Translations under genes and position numbers: made by a program
Assembly (NCBI GenBank): GCA_903847975.1
Contig: CAINFC010000122.1
Span: forward strand, 1-64,000
Length of the DNA: 64,000 bases
Direction of reading: 5' to 3'
Source: an uncultured Acidobacteriota bacterium
GTDB lineage: Bacteria; Acidobacteriota; UBA6911; CAINFC01
Notes under the pieces: model-generated
Seen by the model: only the letters and a program-made list of their open reading frames with translations
The model's database searches: none
What the model was told of the DNA's origin: nothing
Shown here: piece by piece, positions 16,312 to 24,441 of the stretch
Layout: every line of letters begins with the position of its first letter
Numbering within the stretch: the stretch's first letter is position 1

Positions 16312-19257
16312 ATGAAAAGCAATATGGCATTGCTTACCACCTGGATTACCATTTCGGTAATCGGTTCGTCAACCCTTTTTCCAGCCTTGGCCTCGTCCGG
16401 CAGCAACGGCCGGCAAACCGCCGTCGGGCCCAGCCCCAATGGCGTATATATTGTTCAGCTGAAAGAAACACCGGTGGTGGCCTACGCCGGCGATATCCCG
16501 GGATTGAAGGCAACCAAACCGCAAAGCGGCCAGAAGATCGATCCGACCAGCCCGGTGGTCGTCAATTATGTCGGCTATCTCTCCGGGCGGCACAACGACG
16601 TTTTGCGGGCCGCCGGCGGGTCCAGGCTTTACGATTACTATTACGCTTTTAACGGCTTTGCCGCCCGGATGACCCAGGCGCAGGCCAACCGCATGACCGG
16701 CATGGCCGGCGTTCTGCAGGTTACTCCGGACAGTCTGCAGAATGCGGATACCAGCTCTACTCCTGCCTTCCTGGGGCTGAGTTCTGCAAACAGCTTGTGG
16801 GCTCATCTGGGCGGAACGGATCGCGCCGGAGACGGGATCATCATCGGTCTGGTGGACACCGGCATCTGGCCGGAGAGCCTGAGCTTTTTCGATCGGGTCG
16901 GCCTGAACGGCAATGCCAGCAAGGACGGCAAGCTGGCCTACCAACAGATTCCCGGATGGCACGGCAAATGTACGCCCGGCGAAGCATTTGTGGCTTCCCT
17001 GTGCAACCAGAAGCTCATCGGCGCCCAGTGGTTCAACCAGGCCTGGGGCGGCAATGCCGCCATCGATGCCAGCATGCCGTGGGAGTTCAGCTCGGCGCGC
17101 GACTACAATGGGCACGGTACGCATACCTCCTCGACTGCCGGCGGCAATACCGGCGTGGAGGTTACGGGTCCGGCCGCCGCGTACGGCAAAATCAGCGGCA
17201 TGGCTCCGCATGTCCGTATCGCCATGTACAAGGCGCTGTGGACCCAGCCGGATGGAACCGGCAGCGGATACACCAGCGATCTTCAGGCGGCGGTCGACCA
17301 GGCGGTGGCCGACGGCGTGGATGTCATTAACTATTCCATCAGCGGGACCTCGACCAACTTTCGCGATCCGGTTCAGATTTCTTTTATGTACGCCGCCCAG
17401 GCGGGTATTTTTGTGGCCACCTCCGCGGGCAACAGCGGGCCGACGACAGCCACCGTCAGCCACCCCAGCCCATGGGTTGCCACGGTTGCGGCCGGCACGC
17501 ACAACCGGACGGCTGTGGGTGCGGCAGTGGTCCATGGTACGACTTATTCCGGAGCCTCTCTTTCCACGGCGATCGTCACGGCTCCGCTGGTCAATGCCGC
17601 GGATGCCGCCCTTCCGGGTGCCGACGCGTATAAAGTTAAGCTATGCTATGCTGCAGCGGACAACGGCGGCAGCCCGGTCCTGAATCCGTTGAAAGTGGCT
17701 GGAAAAATCGTGGTCTGCGACCGCGGAGTCACCGCGCGGGTCAACAAGAGCCTGGCTGTTTTCGAAGCCGGCGGAGTCGGGATGATCCTGATCAATCCCG
17801 CCAGCGGCACGCTGAATGCCGACTTCCACTCGGTTCCCACGGTTCACCTTCCGGATGCAGCCCATGCGCCTGTTCATGCCTCTGCCGCCCTTCCGGGTGC
17901 TACGGCTGTGATCCACAAGGCGACCATGGACTATACTTCGGCAGCGCCGTTTACGGCTTCCTTCTCTTCGCGCGGGCCTCTGCGGGCCTCCGGGGATCTT
18001 CTGAAGCCGGACCTCATGGCTCCCGGGCAGGATATTCTTGCGGCTGTCGCCCCCCCGGGCAACGGCGGGTTAAGTTTTGCCCTGTACAGCGGCACTTCCA
18101 TGTCCAGCCCGCACGTAGCCGGCCTGGCGGCCCTGCTGAAACAGGCGCACCCGGATTGGACTCCGATGATGATCAAATCGGCGCTGATGACCACAGCGTA
18201 TGACGTTCTGGACAACAACATCAGTAACGCCTCCAGGATCTTTCGCCAGGGGGCGGGCCACGTCCGGCCTAACGAAGCGGTGAATCCCGGCCTGGTTTTC
18301 GATTCCGGCATCAACGACTGGCTCGGATTCCTTTGCGGCACGCAGCTGCCTTCCGTTTACTGCTCCTCCCGGGGCATCCCGGTGCTTTCTCCGAGCAATT
18401 TCAACAGCCCGTCTCTGGCGATCGCCGCTCTGACGGGGTCCCGGACCGTGACCCGGACGGTGACCAACGTGGGGCCCAAGGCTACCTACACCGTTGAGGT
18501 CAGCGGTCTGGATGGCCTGACCGTGAACGTCTCCCCGGCGACCTTTACCCTGAATCCCGGGCAAAAGCAGGTTCTTACGATTACCGTCAGCCGCGTCACC
18601 GCCGCCCTGCATACCTATGTCGGGGGTTATCTGACCTGGAGCGACAACGCTCACCGGGTTCGCATCCCGGTTGAAGTTCAGCCGGCGGCTCTCAGCGCGC
18701 CGTCGCAGGTGTCGGGAAGCTACAGCGTAACCTTCGGCTACAGCGGCACATTTTCTGCCTCGCCGCGGGGCCTGCTACCCGCCGTTACCTTGACCAAATC
18801 CGCCGGCAACGGACAGTTGGTACCTTTCCCGGTCAACATTCCCGCGGGCACCACCTATGCGCGCTTTTCCCTGTTCGACGCCCATGTCACCCCGGGGAGC
18901 GACCTCGACCTTTACGTATATCAGGGGTCCACGCTGATCGGCTACAGCGGCAGTGCCACTTCCACCGAAGAGGTCAGCCTGCTCAATCCTGAGGCGGGTG
19001 ACTACACGGTTGTGGTGGAGGGTTATGCGACGGCCAATCCCTCCCACTTCACTCTTTTCTACTGGGCACTGGGCTCTGCGGCGGCGGGCAACATGGCTGT
19101 CTCTGCGCCCACCACGGCTGTCATGGGCAACACCGGAGTTATCAGCCTGTCTTTCAGCGGCCTTACCCCGGGAGTGAAATACCTGGGGTCGGTGGTTTAC
19201 GGCGGTGAGGAGGGAATGCCCAACCCGACGATCGTGAGGGTCGATCCGTCCAACTGA
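16312..19257 (+). CDS. Secreted subtilisin-like (S8) protease with PA, Fn3-like and PPC-like domains
   Basis: A 981-residue exported serine protease. The ATG at 16312 (AGGAGGAG upstream) gives a signal peptide to about residue 30, then an I9-type propeptide to about 150. The triad is Asp182 (LVDTGIWPES), His268 (NGHGTHTSS) and Ser596 (GTSMSSPHVAG); the oxyanion region is SAGNSGP. A PA domain is inserted between His and Ser, as in plant cucumisin-like subtilases. A Fn3-like domain (VTRTVTNVGP) and a pre-peptidase C-terminal-like module (DLDLYVY) follow. An extracellular proteinase is expected. A cyclic-di-GMP riboswitch lies in its leader, tying secretion of proteolytic activity to lifestyle signalling. 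Confidence 0.95.
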   Translation: MKSNMALLTTWITISVIGSSTLFPALASSGSNGRQTAVGPSPNGVYIVQLKETPVVAYAGDIPGLKATKPQSGQKIDPTSPVVVNYVGYLSGRHNDVLRAAGGSRLYDYYYAFNGFAARMTQAQANRMTGMAGVLQVTPDSLQNADTSSTPAFLGLSSANSLWAHLGGTDRAGDGIIIGLVDTGIWPESLSFFDRVGLNGNASKDGKLAYQQIPGWHGKCTPGEAFVASLCNQKLIGAQWFNQAWGGNAAIDASMPWEFSSARDYNGHGTHTSSTAGGNTGVEVTGPAAAYGKISGMAPHVRIAMYKALWTQPDGTGSGYTSDLQAAVDQAVADGVDVINYSISGTSTNFRDPVQISFMYAAQAGIFVATSAGNSGPTTATVSHPSPWVATVAAGTHNRTAVGAAVVHGTTYSGASLSTAIVTAPLVNAADAALPGADAYKVKLCYAAADNGGSPVLNPLKVAGKIVVCDRGVTARVNKSLAVFEAGGVGMILINPASGTLNADFHSVPTVHLPDAAHAPVHASAALPGATAVIHKATMDYTSAAPFTASFSSRGPLRASGDLLKPDLMAPGQDILAAVAPPGNGGLSFALYSGTSMSSPHVAGLAALLKQAHPDWTPMMIKSALMTTAYDVLDNNISNASRIFRQGAGHVRPNEAVNPGLVFDSGINDWLGFLCGTQLPSVYCSSRGIPVLSPSNFNSPSLAIAALTGSRTVTRTVTNVGPKATYTVEVSGLDGLTVNVSPATFTLNPGQKQVLTITVSRVTAALHTYVGGYLTWSDNAHRVRIPVEVQPAALSAPSQVSGSYSVTFGYSGTFSASPRGLLPAVTLTKSAGNGQLVPFPVNIPAGTTYARFSLFDAHVTPGSDLDLYVYQGSTLIGYSGSATSTEEVSLLNPEAGDYTVVVEGYATANPSHFTLFYWALGSAAAGNMAVSAPTTAVMGNTGVISLSFSGLTPGVKYLGSVVYGGEEGMPNPTIVRVDPSN

Positions 19258-19375
19258 GATACGCACCGGGGGATGGATCCATGAGGAAGTCCCGGAAGAA
19301 AGGGATGATTGCCGGACCGTCGGACACCCCGGGCCGGTAGCGTTTCAGGCAGGGTTTCTCGGAGGACAGCCGGAA

Positions 19376-20308
19376 ATGGATCAGGAAAGATTTCCCGCCG
19401 ATTTCCTGCAGGGTATTGCGCCCCGTGCCGGAAAGCGCCTGACAGGCAAACCGGAGAGAAATTCGATCGTTCGGGAGGGCTGGCGGATGCTACGCCTGCT
19501 GCTGGCCGGAGAGCGCCGGCAGGCCGTGCAGGTCTACTGTCTTATCGAGCAGCGCTTCTTTCTGGGAGAGCGCACCTGGTACCTCAACCTGGGCTGGTGG
19601 GAAAAAGCAAATTGTTTTGACGACGCCGGCGACGACCTGGCGGAGCAGCTCGGCCTGGCGGTAGGCATGGGGCCCGGGGACACCGTTCTGGATGTGGGCT
19701 TTGGCTTTGGCGATCAGGACGCCTATTGGCTGCGCCGCTTCCGGCCGGCACGCATCGTCGGCTTGAATCTCACCCCGCTGCATGTTCGGGAGGCGCGCCG
19801 GCGCTTTGCGGATGACCGCCTCGACTTCCGACTGGGATCGGCGACCGCCATGGAGTTGGACCGGGAAAGCGTGGATCGGGTGACGGCTCTGGAATGCGCC
19901 TTTCACTTTGCCACGCGGGAAAAATTTTTCAGCGAAGCCTGGCGCGTGCTGCGGCCCGGAGGCCGCCTGGCCACGGCCGACATCCTGCCCCGGCCGGGGC
20001 GGCACGGCCCGGGGGCCAGGCTGTTTTCCCGACTTCTGCAGCACTTCTTCCAGGTTCCGCCGGAAAACTGGTACGGGATGGAGTCGTACCGCGGCTGTCT
20101 GGAAAGAAGCGGTTTTGCGGATCCGGAAGTGCGCTCCGTCCGGGACCAGGTGCTTATTCCCTTCTGGAGTGCCCTGAGACGCCTGGCCCGGGGCCCGCGT
20201 CGGAGGAAAGGGATCGGCATGCCATTTTTCCGCCTGGCCGCCCATGTGCCCCTGCACTGGCTGGACGGACTGGATTATGTTCTGGCTTCGGCCCGCAAAC
20301 CGGAATAA
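19376..20308 (+). CDS. Class I SAM-dependent methyltransferase
   Basis: A 310-residue cytoplasmic methyltransferase of the UbiE/Erg6-like group. The SAM-binding glycine loop is VLDVGFGFGDQD near residues 104-115, followed by the acidic-loop region VGLNLTPLHV and the post-I motif DRVTALECAFHF. GGAGG lies about 10 bases before the ATG. The N-terminal 80 residues are not typical of small-molecule methyltransferases and may form a lid. Substrates in this group include sterols, quinones, tocopherols and polyketides. The neighbours do not specify one. Confidence 0.8.
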   Translation: MDQERFPADFLQGIAPRAGKRLTGKPERNSIVREGWRMLRLLLAGERRQAVQVYCLIEQRFFLGERTWYLNLGWWEKANCFDDAGDDLAEQLGLAVGMGPGDTVLDVGFGFGDQDAYWLRRFRPARIVGLNLTPLHVREARRRFADDRLDFRLGSATAMELDRESVDRVTALECAFHFATREKFFSEAWRVLRPGGRLATADILPRPGRHGPGARLFSRLLQHFFQVPPENWYGMESYRGCLERSGFADPEVRSVRDQVLIPFWSALRRLARGPRRRKGIGMPFFRLAAHVPLHWLDGLDYVLASARKPE

Positions 20309-20513
20309 AAACCGAAGATCGGAAGGGAAGGCCCGGCTTCTTCGTACCTGCCGATCTTTCCCCCTTCCTGTGGGAAGGAAAACCAGGGCTGACCCGAATA
20401 CGGTTGGTACGGGAGCCCGCCATCCCTGCCATGCCGGGGTAGTTTGGTTGGCCGGGAGGATGGGAATGACGGTTCGCGCGGGGCATTTTGCGCCCCGGGA
20501 TAAACCGGCATCT

Positions 20514-21338
20514 TCAGGGCACCGGAAGCGAGGCTGCTTTTTCTGCGGCCTGCAGCAGCAGGGAAACCTGCGAGGGCGGCAAAGGTACGGCAAGCCTGCG
20601 GGCATCGGGCATCGTGCGGTATAGCGTCCTTACCAGGACAGCGGCCGCCAGAAAGGTTCCCTGCAGGGTCGGATGGCTGCCGTCGGCTTGCCAAAGCGTT
20701 ATTTCCGGATGCTGCCGCGCGATCCCGGCCCAGGCTATATCCACCGGTGCCACGATGGCTTTTACTTCTCTGGCGATCTGCCGGTATCCCAGTGAAATCT
20801 GTGCCTGCATGGAAACATAATCGGGCATTCCGTTTTCCGGCCAGCCTTCCTTCCGCCCCCAGGTGGGGAAAAAAACAACCGCTGCCCGGCTGCTTCGGAT
20901 TTCCTGCGCCAGCCGCCGGGCCGCGGGAAACATTTGCGATTGCCGGGCCTGCTCAACGCTGGGGATCTGGCTCTGCTCCTGCAGCACCACATGGGACCAA
21001 AGGCCGGTGCGGATCGGCCGGGCTATGTCCGGCGAGTTGGCATGATCCTCCAGCCGGGCTCCTCCGGGGGCTGCCATTTCGGCAGTGACCTCGTAGCCGG
21101 CGGCAGCGGCAAGGGTGGTGAAAACCCCGGGAAGGTTATTGTAGAAAGTATAGCTGTTGCCGATGAACAGAACGCGCGTGCCGCTGTCCCCGGTATGCGG
21201 CCGGGTGCCATCGGATGTCTGGCCGGGAAGCGATCCGCAGGCCGCGAGGGAAACGCCGAGCAGCAGGAAAACAGCAAGGAGATGCCGCGCGCCGTACGAT
21301 CCGGGATGTGCCGGGGCGATCAGAGGGGCCGCAGCCAT
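20514..21338 (-). CDS. SGNH/GDSL-type esterase-like lipoprotein
   Basis: A 274-residue protein. The N-terminus has a lipoprotein signal with LAAC cleavage motif near residue 34. Block I is IGNSYTFYNNLP, with Ser in the GNS variant as nucleophile, and block V is DGSHPT, supplying Asp and His. This is a GDSL-like hydrolase able to deacylate polysaccharides or lipids. It overlaps the DUF1080 gene by 19 bases, indicating translational coupling. It completes an operon with the acyltransferase-like gene upstream. Confidence 0.78.
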   Translation of the reverse strand: MAAAPLIAPAHPGSYGARHLLAVFLLLGVSLAACGSLPGQTSDGTRPHTGDSGTRVLFIGNSYTFYNNLPGVFTTLAAAAGYEVTAEMAAPGGARLEDHANSPDIARPIRTGLWSHVVLQEQSQIPSVEQARQSQMFPAARRLAQEIRSSRAAVVFFPTWGRKEGWPENGMPDYVSMQAQISLGYRQIAREVKAIVAPVDIAWAGIARQHPEITLWQADGSHPTLQGTFLAAAVLVRTLYRTMPDARRLAVPLPPSQVSLLLQAAEKAASLPVP

Positions 21339-22120
21339 ATGTTCCGGAAGCGGACCGGGCAGTGATGTCCGGCCAGCACCAGGGGCCCTTTGCTCGTTTT
21401 CTGCTTATATTCCGGCAGGATCCGGTGACCTGTCTCCCCGTAGATCTCCTGATTCAGGTGCACCAGCACCCCGTTGTGAAACAGGGTTACGCGCGCCGGC
21501 TGGATCATTCTGTTTTCCTGGAACACCGGGGCACTGAATGCGATGTCGTAGGTCTGCCACTCGCCCGGCTTGCGGCAGACGTTGACCAGCGGAGGCGTCT
21601 GTCCATAAACGGCGGCCGCCTGCCCGTCCGGATAGATCTTTTCATTGTAGGAATCGAAGATCTGGATCTCGAACAGCCCCATCAGCATGGCGCCGTTGTT
21701 CCCGCGATTTGCCCAGGAACTCTGGAAATCGGCAGGTGCCATCCACTCGAGGTGAATCTGGCTGCTTCCAAAGTTCTCCCTGGTGGCCAGATTGCTGCTG
21801 CCGACCGATTCCAGGCAGCCTTCCACGATTTTCCAATCCGTATTATTCCAGCGCGCCAGGTCCCGCCCGTCGAAGAGCACCACGGCGTCCGATGGAACAG
21901 GCGCAGGGGCGGCGGGCGGCCCGGGATCGACTCGCCGGGGCACCGGTCGGTCCGGGTCGTGCACCCGGTAGCCGCACCAGGAGAGCGTGGGCGTGTCCCG
22001 GTACCCATAAACACCCTCCGGCGACTGGACCAGCTTTTGCGCCGGAAGCAGGGCCGGCCAGAGCGCGGCCACGATTCCCGCCAGACGCAGCAGGCCTCTC
22101 CGAATTCTTTTGTGGTGCAT
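21320..22120 (-). CDS. DUF1080 (3-keto-disaccharide hydrolase) family protein
   Basis: A 266-residue exported protein with a signal peptide and a jelly-roll domain of the DUF1080 family. Typical landmarks are VVLFDGRDLARWN near residue 82, GNNGAMLMGLFEIQI, and YNEKIYPDGQAAAVYG. Some members hydrolyse 3-keto-glucosides. AGGAG lies five bases before the ATG. It sits between an acyltransferase-like membrane protein and an SGNH hydrolase, in a set that suggests handling of modified glycans. Confidence 0.85.
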   Translation of the reverse strand: MHHKRIRRGLLRLAGIVAALWPALLPAQKLVQSPEGVYGYRDTPTLSWCGYRVHDPDRPVPRRVDPGPPAAPAPVPSDAVVLFDGRDLARWNNTDWKIVEGCLESVGSSNLATRENFGSSQIHLEWMAPADFQSSWANRGNNGAMLMGLFEIQIFDSYNEKIYPDGQAAAVYGQTPPLVNVCRKPGEWQTYDIAFSAPVFQENRMIQPARVTLFHNGVLVHLNQEIYGETGHRILPEYKQKTSKGPLVLAGHHCPVRFRNIWLRPL

Positions 22121-22154
22121 GGTAGCTCCTATTTTTCCGTGCCGCCTGCCGGAT

Positions 22155-23273
22155 TCATATCTTGATAAACAGACGGTTTTTATACAGCCAGTAGCACAGG
22201 TACCAGAGTGCCGCCCAGACCGCCAGGCTCCGCATGATATTGGCGGTGATTTCTCCGCCCCAGGAAAACAGGGCGTTGGTGAAGGGGGTAAAAATCTTGC
22301 TGATCAGGCCGGCTCCGCCCACCTCGAAAAAAAGATAGATGAAAATACAATTCATTCCTACAATGAGGAACATCTTGGAGCCGCGCAGAAACCACTTCCT
22401 CACGTCGATCAGCCAGTAGCAGAAGCAGAGGGCCAGGATGGCCCATCCTCCGCCGGCAAAAACAAAGGACATGGTGGCGATTTTCTTGATGATCGGCGTG
22501 ATATCCAGGAAATCGAGAGCGTAACCGGTCAGCAGGCAGGAAAGGCCGGCGATCGTCAGCCATTTGATTTTCCGGGCCGGCGCCCGATCGCTCATCAGCA
22601 GCTGTCCGCAGAGCACCCCCCACACCGTGTGGGCGATGGTGGGGATGGCGTTCAGGGAAGCCCAAATACTGGTCTTTTCGACTCCCTCGATCTTGATATT
22701 GACCCAGGCTCCCAGGTTGTGGAAGGCGACCCACGGCTGGTTGAATCCTTCGACGGGAAAGACGCGATAGGCGATATCGGTGAGCACCAGAACGATTACG
22801 GTGAAGGCCACCTGGAAGAAGACGCTTTTCTTGCGGATCAGGAAGGCCACCAGATAGGTAACGGAAAGCTGGGCCAGGACGTCCTGCAGACGCCAGACAA
22901 TTTTTCCCGGACCGACGCAGTAAAGGGCCCATCCCAGGAAAAGCAGCATCAAAGAGCGCCTGAACGCGTGCTGCAGGATCTGCCGGTCGGTGTCTCCCTT
23001 CCTCTGCCTGTTGGCCACGGCGAACGGTATCGCCACGCCGACGATGAACATGAAGAAAGGCTGGATGAGGTCCCAGAAGTGAAGTCCGTGCCATTCGTGG
23101 TGGCTCAGCTGCGTGGCGAGAAACTGGGGCAAGTCCGACGGGATGGAGCGCAGGTGACTGTACAGGCGCGTGCTTTCGCCCATAAGCAGAAACATGGTAA
23201 ATCCGCGGAAAAAATCAATCGAAGTGAAGCGCTCTTCCACGGTGGCGGATCCAACGGAATTTTGTTTCATCAT
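22155..23273 (-). CDS. DUF5009/heparan-N-acetyltransferase-like membrane protein
   Basis: A polytopic protein of 372 residues with about ten membrane segments. The N-terminal SIDFFRGFTMFLLMGES motif marks the NagX/DUF5009 group related to lysosomal heparan-alpha-glucosaminide N-acetyltransferase, which carries acyl groups across a membrane. A conserved WHGLHFWDLIQPFFMFIVG follows. The ATGs at 23273 and 23270 are both possible; AGGGAG precedes them, and the second has the better spacing. It is the first gene of a three-gene set with DUF1080 and SGNH genes. An acyl transfer role on glycans is inferred. Confidence 0.75.
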   Translation of the reverse strand: MMKQNSVGSATVEERFTSIDFFRGFTMFLLMGESTRLYSHLRSIPSDLPQFLATQLSHHEWHGLHFWDLIQPFFMFIVGVAIPFAVANRQRKGDTDRQILQHAFRRSLMLLFLGWALYCVGPGKIVWRLQDVLAQLSVTYLVAFLIRKKSVFFQVAFTVIVLVLTDIAYRVFPVEGFNQPWVAFHNLGAWVNIKIEGVEKTSIWASLNAIPTIAHTVWGVLCGQLLMSDRAPARKIKWLTIAGLSCLLTGYALDFLDITPIIKKIATMSFVFAGGGWAILALCFCYWLIDVRKWFLRGSKMFLIVGMNCIFIYLFFEVGGAGLISKIFTPFTNALFSWGGEITANIMRSLAVWAALWYLCYWLYKNRLFIKI

Positions 23274-23759
23274 AACTCCCTGACCTTCGGCACAGCGAAC
23301 CATGCCGTCATGAAAAGGCTGGCATGAGCCCGACCGGGCGGTGCGACGGAGCGATCCTGCATCACGCGAACCGAACTCTGCGGCAAGCTGGGATTTTCAG
23401 AACACCCACCGAGTTTAAAGTGCCTGCTGCGGGAAATCAAGGGACGAGGCAGGTAATTTCCCGGCCAGGCGGATGTGCCAGCCGGGGTCGGCTCACGGGT
23501 TTCGACCGCAGCGCCATCCGCCGTGTCCCGTTCCCGGCGGAATTTCCAAAACGAAAACCGGATCCGCTGCCCGGGCATTGGTAGCGGCCTGGCGACCCGC
23601 TTCCCAGGATCGCGGATGAAGGAGACTGGCAAGAAAAAGGACAGAGGAGGTAATATTGCGTCCTTGCAGCCCGGTGGCATTTTTTCAGGTTCATAGCAGG
23701 CAGGGGCGGTACATCGCCGGGTAAAAACACGATTCTGCCTGGAAAGGGAGTTTGAACGG
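23274..23759. other. Gene-free region between acyltransferase-like gene and mntP
   Basis: About 485 bases between divergent genes. I looked for a yybP-ykoY manganese riboswitch upstream of mntP and did not see its conserved core. A 26-codon frame near 23616 is not convincing. Both promoters probably lie here. Confidence 0.4.
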
Positions 23760-24320
23760 ATGGGGTGGTTGAGTCTTCTGGCGCTGGCGGTGGCCCTGGC
23801 TATGGATGCCTTCGCCGTTGCCATTGTTACCGGGCTGACCCTTAAGCCGATGACCCGGCGTCACGTGTTTCGTCTCTCCTTTCATTTCGGCCTGTTTCAG
23901 GCGCTGATGCCACTGATCGGCTGGACTGCGGGAAGCGCCGTTCAACAGTATATCTCCGACTACGATCACTGGCTGGCTTTCGGGTTGCTGGCTTTTGTGG
24001 GCGGAAGGATGATTGCCAGTGCCGTGCATCCGGAAGCCGAAGAACGTCGGGCCTCTTCCGATCCGACCTCAGGCTGGGACCTGGTGCTCCTCTCTGTAGC
24101 TACCAGCATTGACGCCCTGGCGGTCGGGCTGTCCCTGGCGCTGATCGGATCTCCGATTCTGATTCCGGCTCTGGTTATCGGCGTGGTGGCCTCTGCTTTT
24201 ACGCTGACCGGGATGGCCCTGGGTCGGCAGATCGGCATCCTCTGGGGCCGGCGGGTGGAAATTGCCGGTGGGTTCATCCTGCTGGCGATCGGCTTTCGGA
24301 TCCTCTGGGAGCACATGTAG
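23760..24320 (+). CDS. mntP: MntP-type manganese efflux pump
   Basis: A 186-residue inner-membrane protein of the MntP (DUF204) family, with six predicted membrane helices in two related halves. The paired acidic motifs are LAMDAFAVAI in helix 1 and TSIDALAVGL in helix 4. The ATG follows GGGAG. The family exports Mn(II) and protects against manganese excess. It appears to be transcribed alone. Confidence 0.9.
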   Translation: MGWLSLLALAVALAMDAFAVAIVTGLTLKPMTRRHVFRLSFHFGLFQALMPLIGWTAGSAVQQYISDYDHWLAFGLLAFVGGRMIASAVHPEAEERRASSDPTSGWDLVLLSVATSIDALAVGLSLALIGSPILIPALVIGVVASAFTLTGMALGRQIGILWGRRVEIAGGFILLAIGFRILWEHM

Positions 24321-24441
24321 GATGCCAGGGGGCACGCCAAATCATATGGTGATGCACTGAGGGCAGAGCCAGGAGGTTTCTGCCTTACTCCTTCCGACCC
24401 CGGGGAAGCCCGCCGTGGGGGGGGGCGCGGATCTCCTTTGA

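Noticed and set aside
22110-23327. A 405-codon plus-strand frame
   Set aside because: Antisense to the acyltransferase-like membrane gene and rich in charged shadow residues.
23600-23759. Manganese (yybP-ykoY) riboswitch upstream of mntP
   Set aside because: No conserved GGGGAGUAGC-like core is visible in the 160 bases before the start.
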